The position numbers were made by a program, and so were the translations under genes. From Hyaloperonospora brassicae (lineage: Eukaryota > Oomycota > Peronosporomycetes > Peronosporales > Peronosporaceae), in NCBI GenBank assembly GCA_947650285.1, contig CANTFL010000016.1, positions 1 through 64,000 on the forward strand: a stretch of 64,000 nt of DNA. The letters are read 5' to 3'. The notes under the pieces are model-generated. The model saw only the letters and a list, made by a program, of their open reading frames with translations. It did no database searches and was not told the origin of the DNA. The first letter of the stretch is position 1. Every line of letters begins with the position of its first letter. This document shows positions 1 through 9,713 of the stretch, piece after piece.

Positions 1-3000
1 CTGTACGTCTGAGTGTAGAAGCTACTGTGACTGATGATGAGCCTGCTGTGGACGTTCCGGCAGCCGACATTTTGATCTTTGGCGAGAAGACGCTGGACCT
101 GTTTACATTAAATGCAGTCAGCGGTTTTCGTCGCGCCCATTTGTCGTCTCAGCATCTACGGCGATGTCTCCTGATGTTTTATTTGGCCGCTCGGAGTTCA
201 CAACTCGTGCTGTTCACTCCCGCAACGCTTCAGCTGCTCGGTGCTTTCGAGCTTCAGAATTCTTCCTGGGCTTTGCACAGCGCGCGCATTGTCCCGTCGG
301 AGACGATGGCCACACGATGGTGCCAGAAATTCTCGTGGTACCGAAGAGCTATGACGCAGCGTTAGAGGGTACGAGTTCTAGCGCTATTGTCGCGTTTGAT
401 CCCTGGACAAAGAAGCAGCTTTGGGAATTCGAAATTCCTGACTTTGATGTTCTAGCCGTGTATGGGGTATCTACGATGTGGGGAGCTACGTTTTACAACT
501 GGAAGGTGGACGGCCCATCGTCATCTAGACGTGTCCGCACTCCCGCGCGAGTGGCCGCGAAAGATTGGCACCGCCGTCGGCACTCGATCGCTGTTGATCA
601 ACCAAAAAGTATCATGGAGCAGAAACAAAACGTGCCAGATTCTTTGATGAATCAGCATTTGGTGCGAGTGCTTCCACGCACATGGGATGCAATGACATCC
701 CGGTTTAGGCTTCGTATGATGGGAAATGATTACTTTTTTCAAGCGAGCGAGAGTGATGGTGTAGCCACTAGCCGTGGCATCGGTTCGCCCACGTTCCACC
801 GCCAACGAATGGGTGACGAGTACAATTATCATGAGGAGATAGAGCCACCCGGCAGTCGACGACTTTTATAGGAGCCGATCGTTAATTGGAGGTAAGCAAG
901 GTGCGTTTATCACGTACACGCACGCAGTAGTCGTGCTATTGGGTGTGGCTACGTGCGGCATCCTGCTCGCATGGGGGTGTTATTTCAAGGGACTATCAGC
1001 TTCTCTAGTGCAGTCGGCTATAAAGACCTTGGACCAGAGGCAGTTTTTTACGTCACATGTTCATCGACTCGTCATACATCGCCGGGGGGAGGCGGACAAT
1101 TATGTTACAGTCGTGATCGGCCGTCCACTAGTGATGAACGCCTTGGGCGTGAATGACCGGGTGCCTCTGTTGGAGAGTGGTAATGCTGCTAGATCGAGAG
1201 TAAGCGACAGTAGTGGCGTGGCAACGGAAGCTGCTCTTATGGAAAGGTTTTCGCGCCTTGCTGCTAATGAATCTGCAGCGATACTTCTCGACGGTAGACA
1301 CGTCAACGAAACGCAAAAACTGCTGAAGGACGATCTGTTCGTAGACTGCAGTGCGAGTACAGGTGCACCGGCGTGCTCTGCGTCAATTTTGACCAATTCG
1401 AGCATTGGTGACATAACAATGCCATCGCTTGCCGGTCAGGTGTATAGGCAGAGACTTACGTCCACCATCAGCGTAATATCACTCTCGTACGCTGAAGAGG
1501 ATAGCGTGGTGAAAGAAGATGAAGTAGGCATTTGCAAAAGGTTGCCGTCTGCAGATGAAGACGTCGCATTCCTAGCCATCGATCGCGTGCGAAGCGATGA
1601 GCGCTTCAAGTCAACAAATCTGAAGAATGGTTTGTTATTTGCCGATGACGACTCTGGAATATTCGCGAAGAGTCCAAGGTCGGTAAGCTCATCCGGAAAG
1701 TTGACAACGGGAAGCTGCAGCAGTAATAGCGATAGTAACAGCAGCCACCAGTCGAACGATGGCGATGATGTGCGAACTACATCGGGCGGTGAAGGTGGAC
1801 TGGATGAAAAAATGAGCGACGGCAAGTTTAGTACTCATGGCTCGTTGCAATCATCCTCGAGTGAACTTGAGATCCCTTCGGATGAGGCAGAGGTTTTCTT
1901 CCCGTTCGTGTGTCAAAGCCGCTTCGTGAACGAGTTCGAAGAGCTTTCAGCAATCGGTAAAGGTGGCTTTGGTCAAGTTACACTCGCTGGGAATCGATTG
2001 GACGGACGCAAGTATGCGATAAAGCGCGTTGGCTTGAGCCTGAAGAATCAAACGTTAAGACTTTGCAGAAGTTTCTGCGCGAGGTAAAAATCTTAGCATT
2101 ACTAGACCACACCGACATTGTGCGGTACTATCAGGCGTGGCTGGAAAAGGTTGAGGAGAGCACAGAGGGAACGTTGGCAGTATCTTCTGTTGCTTCAGAA
2201 ACGAGCTCAGTTGGTGGTCACGCCGCTGCGGCCAACTACTCGACAAACAATCTCCTCGCGCCGATTTCCGAGTTCGAGTTTTCAGGAGATCGACGTCAGC
2301 TCGAGAGCGTCTACAGCAATCGGAGCGCAATGAGTGACAATGCCGATGATGGTGGCTTTGTCTGGGAACGTGGGGTTTCTGGCATTGAAGACGATGATGG
2401 ATGGAAGGAAGAAGATTTGATTGTGCAAAACAAGCCACACACGAGCAACGTAGCTCCTCGTGCATCTCCATCTTGCTCGCCAGCTGCCTGTGGTAGTGGG
2501 GAGGACTCTTCGCTCAACGCTGTAGAGACATGTGATCACTGGCTGTACATTCAGATGCAGTACTGTGCTGGTCGTAATTTGGCAGACTACCTGGCTGTTC
2601 CTGGCCGGTCGATGGAATTGTCGAGAATGTCGAAGATCTTTGTGCAGATTGCGAGTGCGCTTGCGCACGTACATTCGTGTGGACTGACTCCTCGCGATCT
2701 AGAGCCAGCACATATCTTTGTTGCTGATGTTGAAAGGGATGAGATCAAGCTGGAGATTTCGGCTTCTCGCGCAACGCTACGAATGTGAGCAGTCTGAATG
2801 CTGCAGCAAGTCTCGACGATTCTCAACAAGGACATCCTTCTCAAGGTCTGCGGGACACTCCTTTGTCTGCATCGATGTGGTCGAAGACATCCGGGAAAAA
2901 ACGAAGTGACTGCGGGTGTCGGCACGTATATTTACGTAAGCCCGGTACGAGTCGCAAGGAAAGAGTACAGTACTAAGACGGAGATTTACTCGTTAAGGAT

Positions 3001-3671
3001 GATCCTCTTCGAGCTGTGTCACGAGCGATTTGGCACGACAATGCAGCGATACATCACTCTTCGTGATGCTCGAGACAGCAAATTCTCTACTGACCTCCGT
3101 GCCGCAAAGTGGTGTCCTGAAATTATCGACATGCTCAGCAAGTTGTCGAGTCATGATCCAAGCGCACGGCCAACAGCTGATGCAGTCGTTTAGTGGGGGC
3201 AAATGATGTACGAAACGAGTCTTGCTCGGAGGGCTATGGATGTTATACGCTCGCCGCGCAACCTGGACATGATTAGGGCCGCGACTGGTGCCTACCCTTT
3301 CGTGCCGGGCATCGATCACGTCACGGCTATCGTCGGCGAGACGGTCGTTCCGACCACGTTTTCGCTGAACGTGGAAGCTGCAACAGAGCACTGCGATGGT
3401 GGGAATGGCGGCGATCGACGCGTGCCGAACCATAATTTATTGAAGCAAGTATGCGACGTGATTGTTGGAGTGCACAATGGAAAGGTGGAGGGAGATCAAG
3501 AAGTGTGGACTGCACATGGAACATGAGGAAGTGAAAATTCTGGCATTTGAGCTGGACCCACAGGGCGCTCTGGCAGGTGCGCCTGATAGTGACGTGGAAG
3601 GTTCTGTGGTCATGGCGATCGAAGCTCTCGTTCGAGTGCAAACGGTGCATCGTGTGAGCAAGATTGACTGA
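1..3671 (+). pseudogene. Broken PERK/PEK-type eIF2alpha kinase, 5' end outside window
   Basis: Remnant of a membrane stress kinase of the PERK/PEK family, which phosphorylates eIF2alpha. The order is a luminal propeller-like part (about 27-870, with FDPWTKKQLWEFEIPDF), one transmembrane segment (about 915-985), an acidic/Ser linker, then the kinase domain. IGKGGFGQV and YAIKRV are present at about 1950-2035, and a PEK-type insert follows (2150-2530). Lesions: frame changes inside the luminal part, before the membrane segment and near 2055; HRDLKPAN now reads PRDLEPAH (2690-2713), losing the His, catalytic-loop Lys and Asn; the DFG stretch (about 2755-2900) sits in another frame; the APE Glu is Val; stop codons at 2786 and 3191 (a TAG where CAG would restore VVQWGQ); another frame change near 3520. 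Two neighbouring long ORFs in this window are intact, so sequencing error is a poor explanation. Introns cannot explain the changed catalytic residues. Confidence 0.75.
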
Positions 3672-4814
3672 AGCATGTCGTCAACATGAACTAAAAGGAG
3701 AAACAAGATTGAGTTTGTTAGCTCTATTGGAGTACAATGAAACACCCGACCGGCTAGAAGCGGATGTGAAACCGTTTGGCGCGGGCGTCATGTGACGGCG
3801 CTATCTGTGCGTATACAGTGTCATGTGTGCTGTTCGCAATATCGTCTTGCTTGCTACTTCAAGCCTGTATCAACATACCCAAGGCTTTGTCAGTCAGACG
3901 CAAATCGTGTGCGTCTATCGTGTGCAAGCGCGCCTAACGTTTCTCAGCCCTTAGCCGATGTGTTAGCAGGAAGGAGACCATCGTGCTGCTGATACGAAGC
4001 CAGCCGGAGAAGTATCCCAAGCCCGATTACAGAAACAATTTGTACCCTGGCTGACCCTCGCTCATGAATCGCAATAGTGCAGCTGCACGCGAGTCAGGCG
4101 AGAGCCCTTTCTACTTGTCACGATCGCCCAGCGCATATGAAGCACCAGAGATAGCACCAGCCAGCGAGGCGCCGCTTTGCCTTGTAAATCAGTGGCTTTG
4201 TATGCGCCGCACGCTTTGCGAACGAGTACGGCGATGGCCACGGCTCTATCAGCTCAGGGCGCGCACCGAATCGATATTTACCATTGCTCGTCTGATGCCG
4301 ATCTCCATGGCGATTGCAATCCGTTGCAGCAGTTGTATACTCGATGGCAGTGTCGCAAACAGCGGAGCTTTTGTTAAAGAGCAAGCCCATCGAATGTCTA
4401 TGCCAATCCGACTGAGACTGCAAACTAACTTGCCGACAGAGGAAGAAGGCACACTTGCACCAGAGTGCATCAGTGACAACCCAAAGAAAAGCAACGCTGG
4501 AATCGATCCACCAGTGAAAATGAACACAGGGCAGATTGCCTACCAAAGCTTCTTTCTACGATCGTAGTCTTGACACAAGTGAGCCCCGCATGCTTTCGGT
4601 AGTGACGTCAAACTGTAGAAATGCTTGTATTTCATGTTATCGATCTCCTTTCGGCTTATGAAGGCAATCAAAGTTAGCTACAACTTGATCCAAGCTCACA
4701 CGCATCAACGACTCCAGCATCCTGCTCCATCCGCTACCCGATTGCTTTGCCAACCGCTTGTCGAGGCCACCCGAGGTCAATCTTGTCGTTCGCCACCTGA
4801 CGCCGATCGGAAAC
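3672..4814. other. No supported gene; overlapping ORFs of unclear status
   Basis: A 167-codon plus-strand ORF (4064-4567) lies antisense to minus-strand ORFs at 4118-4546 and 4249-4527. The 4249-4527 ORF begins with a hydrophobic stretch (FTGGSIPALLFFGLSL) and could be a relic of a membrane protein. I recognise no family and no consistent frame across the region. Confidence 0.3.
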
Positions 4815-6194
4815 TCATCCAGTCCTTTGGCGTTTTGGGGCTGGTTCTTTGAGCGCTTCTGCAGCACTCAACTTTTGGGCGAGGTACACATCCGCGTCAA
4901 GCAGAGAATCAGGGTGTTGTTTGTTGAATGCTTTAACGTAAGCACCAAATGCGTCCCGCGCCACAGGTAAAAACTCTCCCATCGACACTTGGTTGGAAAG
5001 CTTTAGCAAGTCATAAATCTCGTCGGGCGATTTCCCGCTCCTCACCAAGAGTTCCATCAGCCCCTTCTGCAAGTGCACGATTGTGTGATCGTGTCCACTG
5101 AAGCTAGCAAGCTTAGATGTCGATATAGCTAGCGAGAATTTGGACTCGCTATCTTTTGAACTCAGCACCAAACTCGCCACTGTGGAATCATCGATTCCAG
5201 CATTAGACAATATTCTGGCGACATCATAGATCGAGTTTGTTTCGCCTTCCAATGTCTTCACAAGACGTGCCGGTATCGTGTCGGGGTATTCTGTATGCTT
5301 TCTACCGTCCGCTACCTTCCGTATGAGTTCATCGTCGCCAAACTGATAGCGAAGATACGCCATAAGATCCATCTTATTCGTGCTTTTCGGACTTTTGGCG
5401 ATACGCAAGTTATACAGTTCAAGGTACGCGTCGAACGTGTCCAAATTCTCGAGCGTCAGGCTTCTCTCTTGCAATTCAAGCTTGCCAAAAACAGCGCTTG
5501 GATCAAGCTCTTCCTTGATATATGGCTTCAGTAATGCTCTCTGCAACCGTGCAAATTCAGCGGAGCTGGGTCCATCCATCTTAGCCTTTGCCAAAACAGG
5601 CGCGAGATTGGCTATGCCTTTAAAGATATGCTTAAGCACATCCGGCACAGTTTTACTTTTCGTATGGATTCGGTTCCACGCTTTGACAGCCTTCGTTAGA
5701 CGCCCCATTGCATCAGGGCGAAGCATCGTAGGAGACGCTGGATAAAGGCTGAAGATTTCAGCAAATTCTTTTTCCTCCAGATCCTTCGGTGCAACCGCTG
5801 TCATCGTCTCATCGTGCGAGCCAACACGCGCTTTCGTCACTTCAGAAGGGCTCGACACAGGGCGATCACCAACTGGGTTTGGTCTTATGTGTGCCCGCGC
5901 GCTTCCAACTTGGCGGGTAAGAGCGTTCTCTAGAAACAGCGGTGTCGTCTCCTTCAACTCCACTCCAAACAAAAAGACGGGTTTGCTTGGTCCTGGCGCC
6001 CGCTCTTCGCTATCCGTGGCGCTGTTTGCTTGTGGCAGCCGATCGTCGTGAATGGCAGTGCGGTTATCGGCGTGAGAAGGACCAGCAGTCGGGCGGTCGA
6101 TTTGAGCCATCTTGAAGCCGTATTCCTTCGAAGAGCTCACGGTACGCAGAGCGATCGCAGCAGCGATCAGGAGTTTGAGCGAGTGGAGGCGCAT
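4815..6194 (-). CDS. Secreted WY-like effector candidate with EER motif, no RXLR
   Basis: A 459-residue intact ORF. Residues 1-22 form a signal peptide (MRLHSLKLLIAAAIALRTVS), followed by a disordered polar stretch with DSEER at 61-65, the position where oomycete RXLR effectors carry their EER motif. No RXLR tetrapeptide is present upstream; DDRLPQ is the closest. The rest is helical. SPDEIYDLLKLS followed by a pattern ending YVKAFNKQHPDS resembles the LWY/WY fold, and earlier helices (FAEIFSLY to VLKHIFK) look like another unit, but the defining Trp is replaced. The C terminus APKRQRTG is a plausible nuclear localisation signal. Known of the family: such proteins are delivered into plant cells to modulate defence. 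Inferred here: membership and host nuclear targeting. The gene stands alone in transposon-rich DNA, as is usual for oomycete effectors. Confidence 0.7.
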   Translation of the reverse strand: MRLHSLKLLIAAAIALRTVSSSKEYGFKMAQIDRPTAGPSHADNRTAIHDDRLPQANSATDSEERAPGPSKPVFLFGVELKETTPLFLENALTRQVGSARAHIRPNPVGDRPVSSPSEVTKARVGSHDETMTAVAPKDLEEKEFAEIFSLYPASPTMLRPDAMGRLTKAVKAWNRIHTKSKTVPDVLKHIFKGIANLAPVLAKAKMDGPSSAEFARLQRALLKPYIKEELDPSAVFGKLELQERSLTLENLDTFDAYLELYNLRIAKSPKSTNKMDLMAYLRYQFGDDELIRKVADGRKHTEYPDTIPARLVKTLEGETNSIYDVARILSNAGIDDSTVASLVLSSKDSESKFSLAISTSKLASFSGHDHTIVHLQKGLMELLVRSGKSPDEIYDLLKLSNQVSMGEFLPVARDAFGAYVKAFNKQHPDSLLDADVYLAQKLSAAEALKEPAPKRQRTG

Positions 6195-6925
6195 GTTGGT
6201 GCGAATCGATGTCGAGTCGCGTGGGGGCGGGCGAGCAAATGATGGAATGATTAGTAGTGAGACCCGCTACGCCACCCGATGACTTCGATCCGGAGCCAGA
6301 GCCGTTGAAAGACGAGCGCTGTACTTTTTTTTACAGATGAATGGATCTGTTAGAAATGCCTGTTTAGAAACGTTTCTGTCAGTCATAGTCACGGCAGGTT
6401 CAACTGCAAGAACATGCGACAGTGACACCTGATTGGTCGAGTCCATCAACATCTTGACAGCTGGTGAAACGAGGCTACGACCGGTGACAGATGGTGCGGC
6501 GAGAGCACGACGTAGACAGGTGTCGTGACAGGATGGTGACGGACCAGATGGCGGGACGAGGTGGCGACATGACCGTTGGGCGACATGGCGGCGTCTTATG
6601 AAAAGGAGCAGGAGGACGGACGCAATCATGTTATGGTCGAGTTGCAGTGCATGTTTATAATATGGTGTTAGCGAACGAAGATAACACACTCATATGTTCA
6701 ATTCTACTTCTATATCTTCGTACACAAGTGCATTAAACAACTCACGCAATTTCCAACAGGATCGCTATCCCCTCGTCTTGTCTGCAGCCGCCTCTTTACT
6801 GAAGTTAGACGGTGCAGCCAATTTGTGTCGCATAGCGGCGACCAGCTTATGCGACGGACGACCAGATTGTTGTGCGTGCGACAGATTTTGTAAACTAGTC
6901 TGGAAAGGGCAGTAAGTACGATGTG
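6195..6925. other. Gene-free stretch upstream of the effector gene
   Basis: Holds the effector promoter side and the left flank of the Mutator-like element. The 140-codon minus ORF at 6267-6689 shows no recognisable composition or motif and is probably chance. Confidence 0.4.
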
Positions 6926-7029
6926 GGGAAGTTCAACCCTCACCCACGGGAAAATTAACCCGCACCCATTTGCCGCACCTATCGCTCATTTGATCCTTAT
7001 TGGGAGAAATTTTCCCCTTTTTGGGTTAG
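6926..7029 (+). repeat. MULE left terminal inverted repeat
   Basis: It pairs with the reverse complement of 9106-9210. Shared blocks include ACCCACGGGAAA, TTAACCCGCACCCATTTGCC and GCTCATTTGATCCTTATT. Mismatches are scattered and most lie at the outer 15 bases. Confidence 0.85.
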
Positions 7030-7677
7030 ATGACAAACTGCGCAGCTGTGCTGTGGGAAAGATCAGCACAGAACTGCAGAATTCTCAATATGATGGTCCC
7101 AAATTATTCAAAGCGAGCTACTCTTAAAGGCGCTACGAATATACTGTTCTATGAACCTTCCTACTCCATGCTGCAATAGCATGCTCGTCGGGGAAATGTG
7201 GTTCCTCGAGGATCGTAGTATCTGTCATCATCTGCAGGCGCCCAATTTCCAGCCGTGGGCGACGCGAGCATCCGTCCATGTATTTAAGGGCTCAAAGAGG
7301 GGTGGGGCATGCAGGGGGAAGTCACTGAGATGATGCATTGAAGGCAAGGTCCTGTCTTGGGTAGGCGCATGCTGGAGGTGCTGACCGTGCTGTCCATCAA
7401 GAAAAAGCGTATGGGGACGGGGAAGCAGCATTGAAGGATGCAGCTGATCATAATGCTGTACTGATGACTAGAACTGAGCGTACTGCGGAAGCGACGCATG
7501 CGACTGGACGTACTGCGGCAATGAAAGTTGCGACTGTTCATTCAGCAGCTGAGGCTGCATCGCCGAATAGCGGAGTTGCTGAAATGGCGGTGGCTGAGAT
7601 TGAGGGGGTCCAAAGTGCTGCGGCTGTTGAAACTGCTGGGACGAACCCTCTTGGTAAAAGTCTGGTAAGGACGGCAC

Positions 7678-7934
7678 TGTTGGAAGTGGAGATGTCATAG
7701 CGGACACTCCTTTCCGGGTCGACGCCCCAGCTGCCAGGTTTGGTAGCTGTAGTGGATGATTGGTGTGGTTACACTAAGTTCTAGAAGGTTCTTAGTCGTA
7801 GAGCTCAGGATAGAGCAATATCTCACTTCTAGATTGATTAAGCCACTGACGAGGCCCCCGGCGGCGGGCCGAAACGCGTCTGGCGCGCGTTTTAATATAG
7901 AAGACATTAACTATACTTTCTCCTAGTACCTACA
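7678..7934 (+). repeat. TRIM left LTR
   Basis: Begins TGTTGGAAGTGGAGATGTCA and ends CCTAGTACCTACA. It has the same length as the right copy and is nearly identical to it; differences are few (for example GCTCAGG versus GCGCAGG, and the last dozen bases). Confidence 0.9.
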
Positions 7935-8463
7935 GGTTATGAGCCCAAGACCTCGCTCCAGCCGTCTAGCTACGGATCGACTTGTGCGAAGAAAACTCCG
8001 CCGGTGAGGGCGCGTCGCGAACAAGTAAGGCGCCAGAGGTCTCACCTGAAGATTGGTGAAGACGGCGCAAGTGCTGGCGACAAAGAGTGAAGCGCAAGAT
8101 CGAAGACGCGATGGTAGTTGGCTTTGCGAGTGCTACGGAATGCAGAGGAGTTGGTGAAGGAGGACTATGTTAGAGGAGGATCGAAGATGAAGGAGTCTCT
8201 GATCAAGGTGACCAAGTTTTGTGCGTGGTACGAATGGTCCGCACGCAAGGGAGTCACAAGGACGCGCAAGACCACAAGACACGACCAAGAAACTAGCTCT
8301 CAAGATCGGCAGACCCAGGGAAGCGCAGGAGTCGCTGGACCACAAGGCCACAGAAGATCGTCAAGAGCTCTCGCAAAAGGAGACTCTTTGTCAGGGGAGT
8401 GGTGGGTCAAGGTTGCCGAAGGTTATCGACAGAGAGGCTGACAGCTCGATCGTCGAAGGGGAG

Positions 8464-8720
8464 TGTTGGAAGTGGAGATGTCATAGCGGACACTCCTTTC
8501 CGGGTCGACGCCCCAGCTGCCAGGTTTGGTAGCTGTAGTGGATGATTGGTGTGGTTACACTAAGTTCTAGAAGGTTCTTAGTCGTAGAGCGCAGGATAGA
8601 GCAATATCTCACTTCTAGATCGATTAAGCCACTGACGAGGCCCCCGGAGGGGGGCCGAAACGCGTCTGGCGCGCGTTTTAATATAGAAGACATTAACTAT
8701 ACTTTTGCCTATTTCCTACA
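8464..8720 (+). repeat. TRIM right LTR
   Basis: Begins TGTTGGAAGTGGAGATGTCA and ends CCTATTTCCTACA, followed at once by the GGCAC target duplication. Confidence 0.9.
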
Positions 8721-9105
8721 GGCACAAACTCAAAATCTTCACTTGGGGTCGTCAGCACCGAACGTCGTGCAAATTCCGCAGCTTCTCTTGCATCAGCTCT
8801 TTCGGGATTTTTTGTGGGACACGTTTTACTGTTATGTTTGACATACTTTCTGCAACCATGGCACATCTTAAGTATCGTCGCTGCCGCAAAGGTTTCGGCC
8901 AGGGCGTTCAACTTGCGAAGGCGCACCCGTATCTTCAGGGAAAGAGCCATCAACGTCTGATCGTTCATCATCTGGCCGTTGAGAGCTCAAGTACCCTTCA
9001 CTTGTACTGGCCATGATAGCGGTACAAAGCGAAAAGTTCTATGCGAAATGCACACACGCTTTGGAAAAGTCAGATCAGATTCAGCCCGGACTCCTTCGTC
9101 GTTAC

Positions 9106-9210
9106 CTAACCCATGAAGGGGTAAATTTCACCTAATAAGGATCAAATGAGCGATGGGTGCGGCAAATGGGTGCGGGTTAAATTTCCCGTGGGTGCGGGTT
9201 AAACCCGCCC
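9106..9210 (-). repeat. MULE right terminal inverted repeat
   Basis: Reverse-complement partner of 6926-7029. It ends GGTTAAACCCGCCC immediately before the TACGGTGTG target duplication. Confidence 0.85.
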
Positions 9211-9713
9211 TACGGTGTGTACTTTGATGAAGTACCGCTTTTGTGCTTGGCGTCCGCGAATGGGGCCGGAGTTCTGGACTTGTTTTCGGCGTCATTTGGG
9301 AGCAGAGACATGACAAAGATGTACTAGTTTTGTGCTCTGAACGAAAATTACATGCTTTAAATAGATTTTGATTTAAATCCGACTTTTTAGATATCGCTCG
9401 TGCTGCACGTGCAATTTACAGTGCCAAGCCGTTTGTTGCCGTGTACCCACACCATGAAATCTCCGACCCTCCGACATATCGCACAATGGGTACACATTTG
9501 GTGCATCGTACTTATCATGCATTCTAATTGTAGACCACCCATCTTTTTCTGCCGTTGTACGTGCAAATGTGTTCTTTCTTATCAATCTATGTATGGGAGG
9601 AATATGATGCGTGTGTTTCTAACTGCATTGCCTTAAACTTCTATAAGAATGTCTTGTGTGTATTCAGGAGCTTAATCAACGATCGCGCCAGACCAGAGGA
9701 GATTCCGGTAGCG
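9211..9713. other. Right flank of the MULE; no supported gene
   Basis: A short open frame (YFDEVPLLCLASANG..., about 9220-9327) and a 70-codon minus ORF (9373-9585) are present, but neither shows a recognisable family. Confidence 0.35.

Larger units (their letters stand above)
7678..8720 (+). mobile_element. TRIM: miniature LTR retrotransposon inserted in the MULE
   Basis: Two 257-bp LTRs enclose 529 bp. The 5-bp target duplication GGCAC is perfect (7673-7677 and 8721-8725). Directly after the left LTR, GGTTATGAGCCC (7935-7946) is complementary to the anticodon stem-loop of a CAU-anticodon Met tRNA, the half-tRNA priming style of Copia elements. A purine tract GAAGGGGAG (8455-8463) precedes the right LTR. 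The interior codes for no gag or pol; the 107-codon ORF at 8118-8441 is Arg/Gln-rich without a family. Total 1043 bp, so it must have moved using proteins supplied by another element. Confidence 0.88.
7468..8971 (-). pseudogene. MULE transposase-related C-terminal fragment, split by TRIM insertion
   Basis: Two minus-strand pieces, 8971-8726 and 7677-7468, belong to one reading frame. Removing the TRIM plus one copy of its 5-bp duplication (1048 bases) joins them without a frame change, giving SEDFEFVP followed by SLPDFYQEG. The first piece has CHGCRKYVKHNSKTCPTKNP, a zinc-knuckle-like motif common near the C terminus of MULE transposases. The second is Gln/Pro-rich. No DDE catalytic core is visible, so this is only a C-terminal remnant. 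A Ser/Asp-rich frame upstream (about 9018-8900) suggests a further one-base lesion. Confidence 0.6.
6926..9210 (-). mobile_element. Non-autonomous Mutator-like (MULE) element carrying a nested TRIM
   Basis: The ends are 104-105 bp inverted repeats that match almost throughout. The flanks are a 9-bp target duplication with one mismatch, TACGATGTG (6917-6925) and TACGGTGTG (9211-9219). Long terminal inverted repeats with 9-bp duplications are the hallmark of Mutator superfamily elements. Without the nested insertion the element would be about 1.24 kb, too short for a full transposase. It keeps a minus-strand ORF piece with a CxxC...H...C zinc-knuckle-like motif, as found in MULE transposases. 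Confidence 0.8.
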
